The notes below the pieces were generated by a model. It saw only the letters and a list, made by a program, of their open reading frames with translations. It was not told the DNA's origin and made no database searches. Below are positions 10,307 to 22,885 of a DNA stretch of 64,000 nucleotides, one piece after another; positions within the stretch are counted from its first letter, which is position 1, and each line of letters opens with the position of its first letter. The stretch is from assembly GCF_019578655.1 (NCBI RefSeq), contig NC_063261.1, forward strand, positions 5,402,446-5,466,445, given 5' to 3'. A program made the translations under genes and the position numbers. Origin of the DNA: Ricinus communis (Eukaryota; Streptophyta; Magnoliopsida; Malpighiales; Euphorbiaceae).

Positions 10307-12973
10307 ATGGAGAAATCTGACGTCTCACATCCAATTACTACTATACTTAATAGGAAAAATTATGTTCTTTGGTCCCAAGAAATGTCAAGCTTTCTTCGAG
10401 GAAGAAAGCTATGGAGCTATGTTAATGGCGCTGAAATAAAACCAATCAAGGGCAAAGATGAGGAGCAATCCAAATATGTTCAGCAGTTTAAGGAATGGGA
10501 CAGTAATAATCGTCAAATTCTTACTTGGTTTCGAAAAACTTGTATCCCATCCATCAAGCTCCAGTTTGGACGCTTTGATACTGCAAAAGAGGTGTGGGAA
10601 TTATTGTCAAAGTGCTATTCAACAACAAACGTCATTCACAGATTTCACCTTTACGGTACTCTTACTCGGATGCATTAAAAATCAGGTCAGTCCATCAATG
10701 ATTTTTTATCTGAAATAACTGCTGCATAGGACCAATTATCATTGTCTGAATCGATTTGGCATGATTCTCGTGATGCTGAACTCTATGCTAAACAAAGAAA
10801 TAAATTTAGAGTTTATCAGTTCACTTTGGCTTTAAATGATGACTTTGAGTCAGTAAGGTCCTCTTTGTTACATAGGGATCCTTTTTCAGATCTTGACACT
10901 GTAGTTATAGAGTTATTGAACGAAGAAGCTCGTTTAATAAATTTGAAACCTCATCAGTCAGTCCTCTCTACTGATACAGTCCTGGCTACTACTGCATATT
11001 CGCAAAATAAAGGGAAAAACTATAGGTACTTTCATAAAGATGGGCATCTTATTTCTGAATGTTTCAAGTTACAAGGCAAGCAAGGAAAGTACAACGAATC
11101 CTTATCCAAGTTTGGTAAGGCATTTACTCATACTTCTGCAGTTGCTACCATTGAGGAGGATTCTTCACCTGGTAATTCCTCATCTCTGAATGAGCTACTA
11201 AGCTAGATAGACATTGACACACTGAAACAAGCTCTAGCTCAATCCTTTACGGGTGACTCCACTTCCTCTGCCTTTTCTGCCACCAAAGGTACAACTTCCT
11301 CTTGGTTCTTTGATTCTAGTTGTTGTAACCACATGACTGCAGATCCTCATTTATTCCAAACTAAAAATGTCATATCTTATGCTCCTGTTATACATACGGC
11401 TGATAATTCTTGTCTATTTGTCAGCCATATGGGTCACATTGCTACTTCTAATTTGTCCTTACCATGTACTTTTCTTGTACCTAAGTTTTCATTAAATCTT
11501 ACTTCTATTGGACAACTTTGTGAGAAAGGTTTTGACTTACATTTTTCTTGTCATGTTTGTTATGTACACGATCCACAAACGGGGCAGATCCTTGGGACCG
11601 GCCGTAAAGTTGGTCGTCTGTTTGAACTATCTTCTCTTCAACTCCCTTCACAAACAAATGTTGTCCCTTCTTCTGTATCTGAATGCACTTACGTCTCCTT
11701 ATCAACTTGGCACTCTCGCCTTGGTCATGTTTCTTCTTCTAGACTTAAATCTTTATGTTCTAACGGTGCTTTAGGAAATATTAAATATCAAAATTTTGAT
11801 TGTGCTTTTTGTGAACTTGGAAAACAACATGCTTTACCTTTTAATAAAAGCACTTCCTTTTTTTCTGCTATTTTTTATCTTGTGCATACTGACATTTGGG
11901 GACCATCCCCTATAGCCACAATGGGCGGTGCAATTTATTTTGTAATCTTTATGGATGATTACTCTCGGTTTACTTGGATATACTTTCTTAAAAATCGTTC
12001 TCAATTATATGAAATCTATGCTAACTTTGCTTCTTTTGTTAAAACTCAATTTTCTTATAGCATAAAAACTCTTCGAACTGATAATGCCATGGAATACAAA
12101 GACTCTAAACTTTTACAACTTTTGTCACAATATGGTACTGCCATCCAACGATCGTGTCCACAAACATCTCAATAAAATGGTCGTGCAGAGCGAAAGCACA
12201 TACATATCTTGGATACTGTTCGCACTCTTTTGACTTCCGCCACTTGTCCTAAGCGTTTCTAGGGCGAAGCTGCTCTCACAGCTGTTTATACCATTAATCG
12301 TGTTCCCTCTCCGATTATTGGTAATCAAACTCCTTATAAACGATTATATGGTAACCCTCCTGATTATACTCTACTTCATGTTTTTGGATGTGCTTGCTTT
12401 GTTTTCTTACAGCCATATGAACGCACAAAATTAGAACCTCGTGCGCGTCTATGCTGCTTTTTGGGTTATGGAATCAAACATAAAGGTTATAGATGTTGGG
12501 ACCCTATCTCTAAACGTCTGCGTATTTCTCGGCATGTTACTTTTTGGGAACGTAAAATGTTTTCTACAGTCTCTGAGTTTCAAATGTCTATAAATAGTCC
12601 ACCTTACTTCTGTGATCCTTCCGCTGACTTTTTTCTTGAAATATAAACTGTCCATAATGAAAATGAGGATTCTCCTCTTTCTCGTAACGTTGTTATTGCA
12701 GGACAAACAAATGAACAGCCTATTGCTTATCCTGCAGGATATAACACGTTTGAGGATTCTACATTATTCGAAACTCACTTAAATGATCTTCCTCCTAGAG
12801 TACACCAACCACCATCTTATCTCCGTGATTATCATTGTTATTCTACAATTGTTACTTTACATGAACCTTCCTCTTATAAGGAAGCCAGTACTAATCCTCT
12901 TTGCCAGCAAGCTATGAAAGAAGAATTGCAGGCTTTAACAAAGACACAAATCAAGAGTAACAAATTCAAATAG
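10307..12973 (+). pseudogene. Ty1/copia gag-protease-integrase, truncated before RT
   Basis: One frame of 888 codons can be followed from an ATG at 10307 without any frameshift. It is broken only by internal stops at 10676, 10727, 11204, 12173, 12260 and 12644. Order: copia gag (NYVLWSQEMSSFLRGRKLW near 10355-10411); a degenerate zinc knuckle near 11020; a protease remnant (FDSSCCNHMTADPHLF near 11310, where the family has D-S-G/A); GAG-pre-integrase (WHSRLGHVSSSRL near 11710); integrase core (HTDIWGPSP near 11886 and LRTDNAMEY near 12070); and the post-integrase VFGCACFVF region near 12380. Homology stops near 12945, before reverse transcriptase. RNase H, the polypurine tract and the 3' LTR are absent, so the element cannot be autonomous. 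Confidence 0.9.
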
Positions 12974-13029
12974 AAAAGTATTATTGTCTTTTATTTTCAG
13001 CTTTAGAACTGATCTAGAGTTTTTTCTCA

Positions 13030-13485
13030 TCAACATATGTAAAAAAACTCAGATTCATTTAATAAGAATCTTCTCGTTTACCTCTTATTCCCTCTATAGC
13101 TTTCTCCTTCGCTCTCAATGCTTGTACATAATTCGAAGTGACACCATACTCTTCTTTCATATCTCTAACAATGTCCGATGGAGTATATATACTTTTTGTA
13201 CTGTGATATTTATCTTGATCCAATCCGCGACGACACTTGAAGTTACTTGGCAGTTATTGGTAATCCTAATTTTTAAAGGACAACTATGTCTTTTGTTGAA
13301 TTTTCTGACTACAAACATATTTATCCTACTATTTCTTGATGTTCTCAAGTACCAGCTACAATTTTAATCGATACACTTTGCAACATATTCTAGTTGATAT
13401 GATTTCTTTATCTTGAATTTGAAAATGGTTATTTATAGCATAAAAACTGAATATCATTTTGAGATTTTTCTTACTTTTGTAGATA
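13030..13485 (-). pseudogene. Mutator-like (MULE) transposase N-terminal fragment
   Basis: The minus strand carries the N-terminal, DNA-binding half of a MuDR-type transposase. In order: KKNLKMIFSFYAINN (about 13470-13425); EYVAKCID, stop, NCSWYLRTSRNSR; MFVVRKFNKRHSCPL (about 13316-13272); and, after a frameshift, YTPSDIVRDMKEEYGVTSNY (about 13183-13124) followed by ALRAKEKAI. The C-W-LR then FVVRKF-HSC layout and the IV-DMKE-YG segment are typical of plant MULE transposases. The catalytic DDE core that should follow is missing. The sequence stops close to the 3' edge of the truncated copia at 12973. At least one stop and one or two frameshifts disable it. It faces the DUF1985 fragment across the copia. 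Confidence 0.78.
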
Positions 13486-16161
13486 TATTATTCTTTGATT
13501 TCTGTGTGCTTTGTGTTGTATATTATAGAAGATTCTACAGTCTCCTATTCTTCCTCTTTTTCTTTTTTAGTTTTTTTGCTTTGTTGAATTATACTTTTAT
13601 ATACAAGATTCACAAAATTAATAAAGTCTTTAATAACATTTTCTTCATATACAATTATTGAATATTGTTCACTTATAGAAATTAAATTTTCTGTAGCTGC
13701 TTCAGTTTTTGTAATTTTTCTATTTGACCTTGAGCATGATCCAAAGTATGTATCTTGCAACCTTATGAAATCTGTTTATTTCTTCTTCCACTCCAAATAA
13801 AAATTGTAGATTTGCGTCATCTTCTATCTTTGATGGCAGATAACTATTTTTAACTTGATATTGAATTTGCAACATCTTCTATTTTCTTATGATTTTGAGT
13901 TGATTTGATATTATATCTAGTATTTTTCAAAACTGCAGTCTCTTTATATAAGAATATTGTTGATTTTAAAGTCTATAAAATTCATATTTTGATCCCATCT
14001 TCTATTGTATTGAATAAACACTGTATTGTCTCCATATTTTCTGAAAAAAATAAAATTCCATCTACAATTTAATTCAATATATAATTATCACTATTATGTT
14101 GCTTCTTGGTTTACTTTGTTTATTTTTTAAATAACATATCAATATTGTTTTTGGTTTTGCTGTGTGTCTTGTTTTTCAAATTTAATTTTTTCAAATCAAC
14201 TTTATAACCCTTGCAATAGTGATTATTTCATTAATTCTAACTTTAAATTAATTAGAATATGAGAATAATTTATTTTCAAAAGACATGTGTATGATATATT
14301 TATTTTCTAATAAAATGAACAAGATATACATTATTTTTGTCATGTAAGTATTCTCTTTTTTTATCTTTTCAATACTTAGACTATTTTCTTTAACAAGTAA
14401 ATATTTTTCTTTATTTTCTTTCATGTTATGATATGTTTTTTCTACTGTGTTGTTTTTTTTTATTTACGTTTGGATTTTTTTTTTAATAATGAATCAACAA
14501 AGTTTATGGATTTGTTCTTTACCTTTTTTTTTTTCTTCAAATTTGATCTTCTTAAATCAACTTGGATCGAGTAATCAGCTTCCAAACTCCTATAAGTATA
14601 TCGATTTTATTAATGTTAGTATGAAATCGATCAAAACAAATAAAAATTTCAAGAGAAATAAAACAACATTATGATATTTATAATTTTATTTTAGAGATAT
14701 GAAATTTACCATTCTTTATGGTTTTCTTGAATATAGTTATCGATTTTGGATTCACAATCATTTTCTAATTAATGTTGCATCGATCAACTTATTTTTTATT
14801 TGTTTTTATTGGATTTTTATTGATTTTTTTAGAAGAAAAGGCTGGTATTTTTAAATTTTTTTTATGAATATTGATATTTTCGAAACAAACTTTAGGATAC
14901 CATATAATTGATATTAAGTATATACTATTTCTCTTATTTGTGAAAATTTTCAGTCATATCTTCTTAGCAATGAGAATGCTAAGATGAATGTGCTAAGACC
15001 CCATAACTATATTTTTTGCTCAAAGACCCATTAGTTTTTTTTCAAAATTTTTTTGGTTGAAGATCTATTGGTTTTTTCTTTAAATTTCCATGACCATTAG
15101 TTTTTTTTTGTTGTTGAAGACCTATTAATTATTTTTTTTAAATCAAGATCCATATGTAATAAGTGTGTTAGAAAAAATTAGTGATAGATTAGAGTTTTAA
15201 ATAAAAGAAAGATTTAATAAAAAAAAACTCAAATAGAGAAAATCCTATTACATTATCTTTAGGGATATTATTTTTCAATACTACCGTATTATTTTATTAA
15301 ATTAATATACTCTTACAATATAATAAATTAGTTTATTTGTAGATGATTTACTATAATAAAAAAATCATTATTTTCTTTTGAATAGTAATTAAAAGTAGTC
15401 ATTCTCATTAACAGTAATTTATAACTTATTAAATAAAAGAAGAAAAGATATATGTTCCAAATAGTTATTTTACCTTTAAAATTCTACATAATGTAATTGA
15501 CTATAAAAAATACACGCATGAAAATATAATAAAAAATAGAAAAATATAATAAATTAAATACTTGCAGATAAAAAGAGAGAGCTTTGTGCTTTGAATATAA
15601 TTGAAATAGAAAATTAAGAGATACATAGAAAATGAGAGGAATTGAATTGAAAAACAGCAAAAAAAAAAAAAATAAAGAATTTGTGTAAAGATAAAATCTA
15701 ATTGTAGAATTCCCCACTAGTCAACTTTTTCTGAAATGAGAGTCCAACTTTATTTTAACTTATTTATTTCAATAGAATTATACTTATACTTAATAAATTA
15801 TTAATATTTTTATTAGTAAAATTAATTAATATATGGCCTAATTAATTAAACAACCAATAATACTATTTTAGTAAATCTACTTTCCCTTTCCATTGAAACT
15901 CTTTTATATATGTTATGTTATGATTATGGTGTAAAAGAACAGTGGAAACTGACACCTTGATACTTGTTGAACCGCACTGCAGAAAAGGACTGCAACAAAT
16001 AACAAGACCACTTATGCCCGTTTCATTGAACAAAACAATTCAAGGCCAATTTTCTGAAGGAGTAAGATAAGTTCCACAATCCACTATTTTCTTACTTTCT
16101 TGCTTGACTGTTGCGCAATCGTAATGTGTTGTGATGTGTTCTTCTGATATGTAATTTAACG
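13486..16161. other. AT-rich intergenic DNA
   Basis: I see no gene here. It has long T and A runs and short open frames without family signals. At about 15002-15165 four diverged units of a word like AAGACCCATTAGTTTTTTT recur at roughly 30-45 bp spacing. The right end approaches the 3' end of the REX1-B gene and probably holds its 3' untranslated region. Confidence 0.45.
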
Positions 16162-18393
16162 TCACTCAGCCTCAAGGGCAGCAATCTCATATTTGACTTC
16201 TTCTATATGATCATTTATGGCAGTCACAGCATCCTGAACACCTCTAATGGCTTCCTTAAGAGCAGCATCATACTCAGCATCTGCTTCTGCCTCTTCAGTT
16301 CCAGCAGCTTCAGTTATTTCAGATACATGCACACATTCGTGCTCCATTGGCATTGTGAATCTGCAATTTTCATGGCTCACAAGACGTTCTGATGGATGAC
16401 CAGCCTTCTTCAGTACCTGAATTGTTGCGGTCTTTTGAACGGAAGGAGCAGGATAAATGTAATTATATTTGTCAGAAGAAAAAAAAAACATTGAAGCAAG
16501 AAACTAAGAAATTCCAAAAAAAAAAAAGGACTTAGATGCTTAAAACATGGTAAAGGGAAAAGGGAAAAGAAATATTAACAACATATATTTATAGCATTTT
16601 CACTTTATAACTCAACCCAAGTTTGAAAATAGAAATCTCAAATGTCAATATATGCATGTTTAAAAGCCCAACTTTTGTTAAATCATTGCTTACACTACAC
16701 AAACACACACAGCCTGAGCCATTTTTTTCTTAGTCTCTTTATCATTTGGTGATTCATAAAATATTATGCATTAGCAAATATCTTATTTGAGTTCCTCTCA
16801 ATTTATTTTCTATTGATATCTCCAACAATAAAAAAAATAAAAAAAGAAAAAAGAAAAAGACAAGAAAAAGGATCCACATAGCCAACCCAACTGATATCAG
16901 GCCTAAGAGTTAGTTGAGTTGAGTACCTCCCTCTTTCATTGATGCAATTATATCTTTATTGATTCTCATAATACTGAAAATTAAAAATGCTCCTAAAAGT
17001 CCCTATTCAAATTAATCCTTTATACATGCCCAAGGGGAGAAGGAACGGTATCAATGACGAAATTGGTAAACGTTATGCAAATAAGTTAATGGACTATGCA
17101 GAGTAAAATAGTAACAAGAAACTGCCTGAAGCTTGCTAATCATTGTTGAAAATTTCTAGGGTTTAGGATCCTGCATTTTCTTTCCATGAAACTTACACGG
17201 AGCAAAATTTTCACACAGCTATTGTCTATGTCTATTGTAATATTTCATTTAGAAAACTTTTAGCAATGAGCAATGAGCCCAAGAATTATTATTACAATCA
17301 TGGACGTTAAGACACTAACAAGGAATCATTAGGTGGTGAAAAAATAGGATAAGAATGGGAATGGAAATGAGGAATTCCCATTGTTATTGTTTGGTTTGTA
17401 ATATAATCACAAATTAGAATGTGATTTTCCCATCCATGGAAATCACCCATTCCTCCCTCTACTTTAGGGAATGAACTTTTCATTCCTAAGGATTCAAGTC
17501 AAACCAATTATAATTTGTCAAATAAGTTATATAATTTGTAATTTAAATTTCCTTTACTTCTATAAACTTGTTACATACAATAATAACAAATTAAACATTA
17601 TTATTGATGTCAATTATAAATGTTCGATTGTCATTCCACATGGAACCAAACAACATATAAAAGATAATCATTCCAGTTAGTATTCCTTTATTCCAGACCT
17701 TGAACCAAATGGGTTCTAAAATTCTTAGAACTCACTCAACAAGATTATGGATTCCTGGGTGTTAATACGAGGGCATAAATCCATTTCACAAGAAAAAGAT
17801 AAAAAAGGCGCCTCGATTTTGAGCGTCTCAAACCCAAACAGAAACAATTTTATTTTGTATAGTTAACTGTAAAACAAGGCTTTGCAATAGAGAAACATAC
17901 AAGATGTAATTTATGCTTTTCCTGGGTTTGAACAGCTCTGAGAAGCTGAGCAAGATCAAGCCGGTAGTTTTGAAATAGGCCCTCCATTTCAAGAACCTGC
18001 AAATTAAATTACAATTATAATAGCAAAATAAATTTACAATTACGACGAAAAGAAAACCCTAATAGAATAATAGATTACCTGTTTTGAGCAGTCACTGAAT
18101 TCAAGTGTGATCTCGCTGCAAAGCTGTTGGTAAGCCAATTCTCCTCCTGATACCATATATTCATCAAAACCCCTGCCAACAACAACAACTAACTCTCACT
18201 CTCACTCTGGCTCTCGCATGTATTGCAGAATAAATGAAGAAAAGGAGGGCGATTGGTACCGTTTTAGATTGGCATAAGCTTGTGCTCTCCGCTGCTGAAT
18301 GTGAAGAAATCGGCGAAGCAAAAGAAGGGTATTTGAGGAATTTTCTAATTCCACTGGCTCTTTTAGTGTCACCTTCTTTGAGAAATCTTCCAT
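16162..18393 (-). CDS. REX1-B domain protein (DNA repair REX1-B family), four exons
   Basis: Exons on the minus strand are 18393-18260, 18172-18079, 17996-17901 and 16431-16162 (stop TGA at 16162-16164). They sum to 594 bp, coding for 197 residues, and every join keeps frame with GT-AG borders. The protein starts MEDFSKKVTLKEPVEL. It continues with a helical block LLLLRRFLHIQQRRAQAYA and LCSEITLEFSDCSKQVLEME, which I recognise as the REX1-B domain. That domain is named after an alga gene needed for excision repair; its role in plants is not settled. The C-terminal exon ends in acidic coiled-coil-like sequence (GTEEAEADAEYDAALKEAI). I chose the ATG at 18391-18393 because the domain begins soon after. 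An in-frame ATG lies upstream at 18448-18450. The third intron is long (1.47 kb) and holds a possible MITE. Confidence 0.88.
17345..17720. mobile_element. Possible MITE in third intron of the REX1-B gene
   Basis: The left side has GAATGGGAATGG and TGTTTGGTTTG words. The right side has their rough inverse, AACCAAACAAC and TTCCTTTATTCC, then GAACCAAATGG. This arrangement is common in plant MITEs that begin near a TTTGGTTC...GGAATG word. The inverted repeats are imperfect and I could not define a target duplication, so the ends are approximate. Confidence 0.35.
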
Positions 18394-18550
18394 GATCGTA
18401 TTGTTTTCTCTCTCGGATCGGATGAAGCCTCCACTCAAACCGTTTATCAATCAATTAAGAAGGTGGCTTTGTAGATTTTCTCTCCTTAAAATAAGAAACA
18501 AAAAAATAGAGAGAGAAGAAGAGATAGAGTGATTTTGCATTTTAGCTCTG

Positions 18551-18556
18551 CACGTG
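18551..18556. promoter_or_regulatory. G-box (CACGTG) upstream of the REX1-B gene
   Basis: A CACGTG palindrome lies 158 bp upstream of the chosen start codon of the minus-strand gene. G-boxes of this kind bind bZIP or bHLH factors in plant promoters. The position fits a promoter element, but no TATA box or transcript start could be fixed. Confidence 0.4.
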
Positions 18557-18599
18557 TGGCTCTAATTAGTAGTGGTAAAAGTAGGAGTGAGCAGGTTTG

Positions 18600-19364
18600 G
18601 GAGAATTTGGAAATTGAAGAACTTTCAAAACCGTGCTAAATTGTAAAGAGAGATTTCAAGATTACATTTTTAGAATTATACCATAATATAAAAATCTGTG
18701 TCTCGTACTGTTTTGATTGTCGAAAATCATTTGGTTCCGGAATTCGAGTCTAACGGTACACTTAGATATAGAAGAGAGGAATGAAGATTTTGAGATTTTC
18801 CATTTTTTGTTTAATAAAAGATTACATATTTTTTAACTTAAAAAATTTATATTTAATTTAAGAATCTATTAGAACAACTTAAATTAAATAAAAAAATAAA
18901 AATTAATAAAATTATATATTGCATGCTTTTTTTCTTTAAAAAAAAAAGTAAAACTCATATTATTTTCAAGAGCAAAAATAAAGGCTAATTATCTTATTAA
19001 AATATTTTTACAGTACTACAAATTCTTTGTAAAAGAAAATGAGTGGAATTCAATACAAAAAGTTTCTAGGTCAATGACTAAAGCACTTAGCGAATATAAA
19101 ATCATAAAGCTACTAAAAGTCTTCATTCTTAATATAAAAAATTATATATTACTAATCGGTTCAAATTATATATATATATTTAAAGGATATTTTAGAATTT
19201 TAATGATATATTTCTATATATAAAATTATAAAAATATATACTTTTATTTCATTCAAGTTTAATTGTCTATTTTCAAGAATATTAGCAAAAAGAGGAAAAT
19301 ATGAAGCTAAAAAAAGCTTAATAGGGCATGTTCGTATCAATGCTTAAGATTAAGACGTATGGAC
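18600..19364. other. Intergenic AT-rich DNA
   Basis: No coding or repeat family signal is seen. This is presumably the distal promoter of the REX1-B gene on one side and flank of an LTR candidate on the other. Confidence 0.4.
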
Positions 19365-20444
19365 TGCTAATTACAAGGCCCAAGGGACATCTTAGTCATT
19401 TTGTATAATTATTAGGATTTACATTAAGATATACTTATGTGATAATATTTGATGGAGATTAAGATACTTAAAGTCTTATCTATTAGATAGACTTATATTA
19501 GTATATTTATCTCTATGGAGATTTATATAGAGGAAGACTCTTCTCTATATAAATCTCTGCAAAACCTAATTCAAGAGGAAGAAGAAGGAGAAGAGTTTTC
19601 TCCTATCTGCTCTCTACACCTAATCCACCATTATTCTCTCTATAATTCGCTACAGTTTTCCATAAATACTTTAGTTTTAGTTTTCATTATTTTTTTAGGA
19701 TCTAAGGAGCTTTTCAAGAAGTGGAGACTGATGACCAATCTTCTTCCTACTTGAAGAAATTCTCAATCTTGATGGAGCTTTTTATTTTATTATTTTATGT
19801 CTTTCTATTTAATACCATGATCATTGGGTTAAATATGTTAGGCTAGTTTTCATAAGTGTTTAATTTAGCCTTTTTACTTTTGTATGAACCTTGTTATTTA
19901 TTTATTTCATGAATGATTTTTTTATCTTCGTATCTTTATTAGTTTCAGTTATCATTGTTAGTTAACCATTATATTAATTTAATAATGAAAATCTTTAGGT
20001 TAAAAGTATTAGAAACATCATTTTTACTTTAATCTATGTTGGTATAAAAAACCTAAGTTGCATCATTAGTTTGAGTGATTTAGAAAAAAAGGCACATCAC
20101 CATCTCATTCATTAGATCTAGGCTTAAAGTAAAACAAGAAAGTAAAACAAGAAGATTACTAAGTAAATGGCTAGACTAAATATTGCTTTTAGCATATAGT
20201 TTTAGATCATAAGTATTTGCATTTGCATTGCATATTTATTTATTGTTTAGTTACTTTACTTTATGAATATCATTCTCTCAACATACTGATTTAGAGTGTT
20301 TAGATTTACTTTTATTGTTTTGTGTTGATAATTAGTCTTTATAATAAGTGACCTCATAGTTCCTTGAGAGATCGACCTCATGGTGAACTTACCCTTACTA
20401 TAGGAACAGTTCGTGCACTTGCGAATACTAATTTAGACACATCA
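19365..20444 (+). repeat. Candidate solo LTR of a Ty3/gypsy element
   Basis: The right end reads GTTCCTTGAGAGATCGACC near 20360, then TTCGTGCACTTGCGAATA, and stops at ACACATCA (20444). This series is typical of the 3' end of Athila/Tat-type gypsy LTRs, just before the primer site. A TATA-like TATATAAAT lies at about 19546-19554. The left end is set at TGCTAATTACAAGGCCC (19365) only because it begins TG. The flanks TGGAC and ATTAC do not match, so no target duplication is shown. No primer site or internal code follows, hence solo LTR or fragment. Confidence 0.45.
19518..19557. repeat. Perfect 15-bp inverted repeat with 10-bp loop
   Basis: GAGATTTATATAGAG at 19518-19532 and CTCTATATAAATCTC at 19543-19557 are exact reverse complements. 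The right arm carries the TATATAAAT that would be the TATA box of the surrounding LTR candidate. It could fold as a hairpin in DNA or RNA. Confidence 0.85.
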
Positions 20445-22885
20445 ATTACATATATATCTTTAATAATTACATAGTAAAATGATAAAATAAAACAATACAT
20501 ACTCACCTCTAATATAAACCATAATTTATAAACTTAAGGTTTGCAATATTAGATTTGTTAAATTTGGAGCAATAAACTTATAATTTTAGTATACTAAAAT
20601 TACTTACTTTATTAGGATTATTGATTTAATCAAATTAGCCCTCATAAATGCATGAATTAAATATGAAATATAATGATAAAACACCCTACGATATATTACT
20701 TAAGGAATAAATAGCAAATCCATTATAAAAACTAATTATCAAATTAAAATTCAATTTTTATGAAATATGAATTTGTTTAGTCAGTATCTCAATCATTTCA
20801 CTTGCGATTGATTGTTGAGTATGTTAAAGGTTGATTATTTTAAATAATTATTATAGATGTAATAATATAAAATACACGACCGTTTGAATGTTAATCTAGA
20901 TGATTGTGCAGGTAATGAAAAGAGCCTAAACTACATTGGATTTTTAGCTAAACTGATGCAGTTTCGCCAAATCACTACAATGAGCTAATAAATGAGCTAA
21001 AGATGAAGCTAATAACGAGTTATGTAAGATTGCGCTGTAAGCATGCAATGATGAGCTAAATATGTAAAATTGAGCTATGAGCATGTAATCAATGAATTAA
21101 AAATATAAAAATGAACTTAAGAAATCAAGCTAAAAGTAAAATTACTGTAAGCTAAGAATGATAATGTAAAATATAAACTAAGCAAGAAAATGCAATAAAT
21201 ATAATATTGAGACAAATTAGAAAATTTCAGAAAATTGATAGCATAAAGTAATATAGTTGCAGATGTAAATGAATGTCGAAGAACACTTGAGAGCTCTGAA
21301 TTGCAAATTAAAGCAGAGGATTGCTTGACTATATGTTGCTTTTATAATCTAAGGATTGTTGTTCTAATTTAAGAATAAATATAAAAATAAAGTTTATAGA
21401 CTCTGAATTTGTTTTGATTTTTTATTTAATTGCTTAGGGTTTGCTCATTAGAGGTCCTTGCCAATTTATAGATTTTCATGGCTTAAAAGATGCTATGACA
21501 TATTCTTTATCCTTTATTTGATCCTCAATTAACTCCACACATTCAGAGCATATATTGTTGCTTTTCACATTTTACGCATATTGATAAAGATGTAACTTTC
21601 TTGCTCATTTACTCTTCTTAACTTCCTCTCCATATTTCACTCAACTTTCTGTCCATATTTTACTTAACTTTCTGCTTTTGCTCAACTTCCTTCTTCACAC
21701 AGTATAAGCATGTTTTTCCTTTCTTGGATATGTTTCACTTCCACACTACTTCTTCATTGGATGACACTTATATTCTTTCCTCCCCACTTCATAAGAACGT
21801 GCTTTAAGCTTTCAAAAAACTTTATAACTAACTTTCATCTTCTGCTTCCTCATTTTTCACATGTCAATAATCTTTAAAGATTATTAAACCAATTCCTCGT
21901 TAGTGGATCAAGTATTACTCGTCGATTAGGAATCCAGTTATAGGCTAAAATCACGGGCTTCAAAATTTGGATCAACATTAAATGGGTTTTCTCTATGGGC
22001 TAGCCATATTTATTAGGCTTGGACTAATGCTAAATTTGGGTGTAAATAATTACCCATTGCATACAATAAGGTTGAAAGCCTTACCTGTATAGATAAACCT
22101 TTCAAAAAATATTTTTAGGTTCTATTATGAATAATTAAGGTAAAGAGTAATAGAGAAATGATTAATTATTAATGGAATAATATAATATTTAGAAATATTT
22201 AAGAAATAAAATAATTAATTTTAAATCTAAAAATCCTATAAAATACTCTATCAAAAATTAATTTGATAGCCATTTAATCCAAAATAATTAAAGAAAATTT
22301 TTTTATTTTAATTAAAAATAATCCAATTGAAATAAAGAAATTCCTTTATTTTCCAACCAGACACTCATTTATATATCCCACCAATTTAATCTTATCTACA
22401 CTCTTAAAGAATATATCCTATTTTACTTAGAATTTGTTTAAGAAAACAAATCCAATTAAAATGAGGATAAAACTCTTTATTAATTTCTTCCAACCAAACA
22501 CTTCCTTAACCAAATTCTATATCTACTAGGGTTTCTCTATATTTACAGATTTACCACTTTACACAGATAGCTCCCTCCCACCATATTTATAGATATGTCA
22601 TTTTCCTTTTTCTTCTTTTTTTTTTCTTTATTGTTTTTTTTAGTAACCAAACATGGCCAACTCTTCCCTACACCAGCTACCACTTCATGTCCGGCCATCA
22701 CTAGACGCCGACCAACCATTGCCTACCAGCCACCACCAATCACAATCCTCCAATGGTCCTATTTTGTGCAATTTTCTTGAAAAAAGAAGGTATTTCGGAA
22801 AAATTCAACTTCCTTTCATTTTATCTTTGGCTTTTTTATAAAACTTCTAGATTGGATATATGACAAACTTAGTTGATTTGTGAAA
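20445..22885. other. AT-rich stretch without a gene
   Basis: I see no gene. Around 20970-21075 a GAGCTAA word recurs irregularly. The short frames at 22595-22841 are low-complexity and have no family signal. Confidence 0.4.

Noticed and set aside
12984..13367. 127-codon plus-strand open frame
   Set aside because: The opposite strand carries MULE transposase motifs over the same bases, so this frame is its shadow.
18394..18450. Upstream in-frame ATG as the start of the REX1-B protein
   Set aside because: The extra 19 residues look like untranslated sequence. The ATG at 18391-18393 lies close to the conserved domain and gives the expected protein length.
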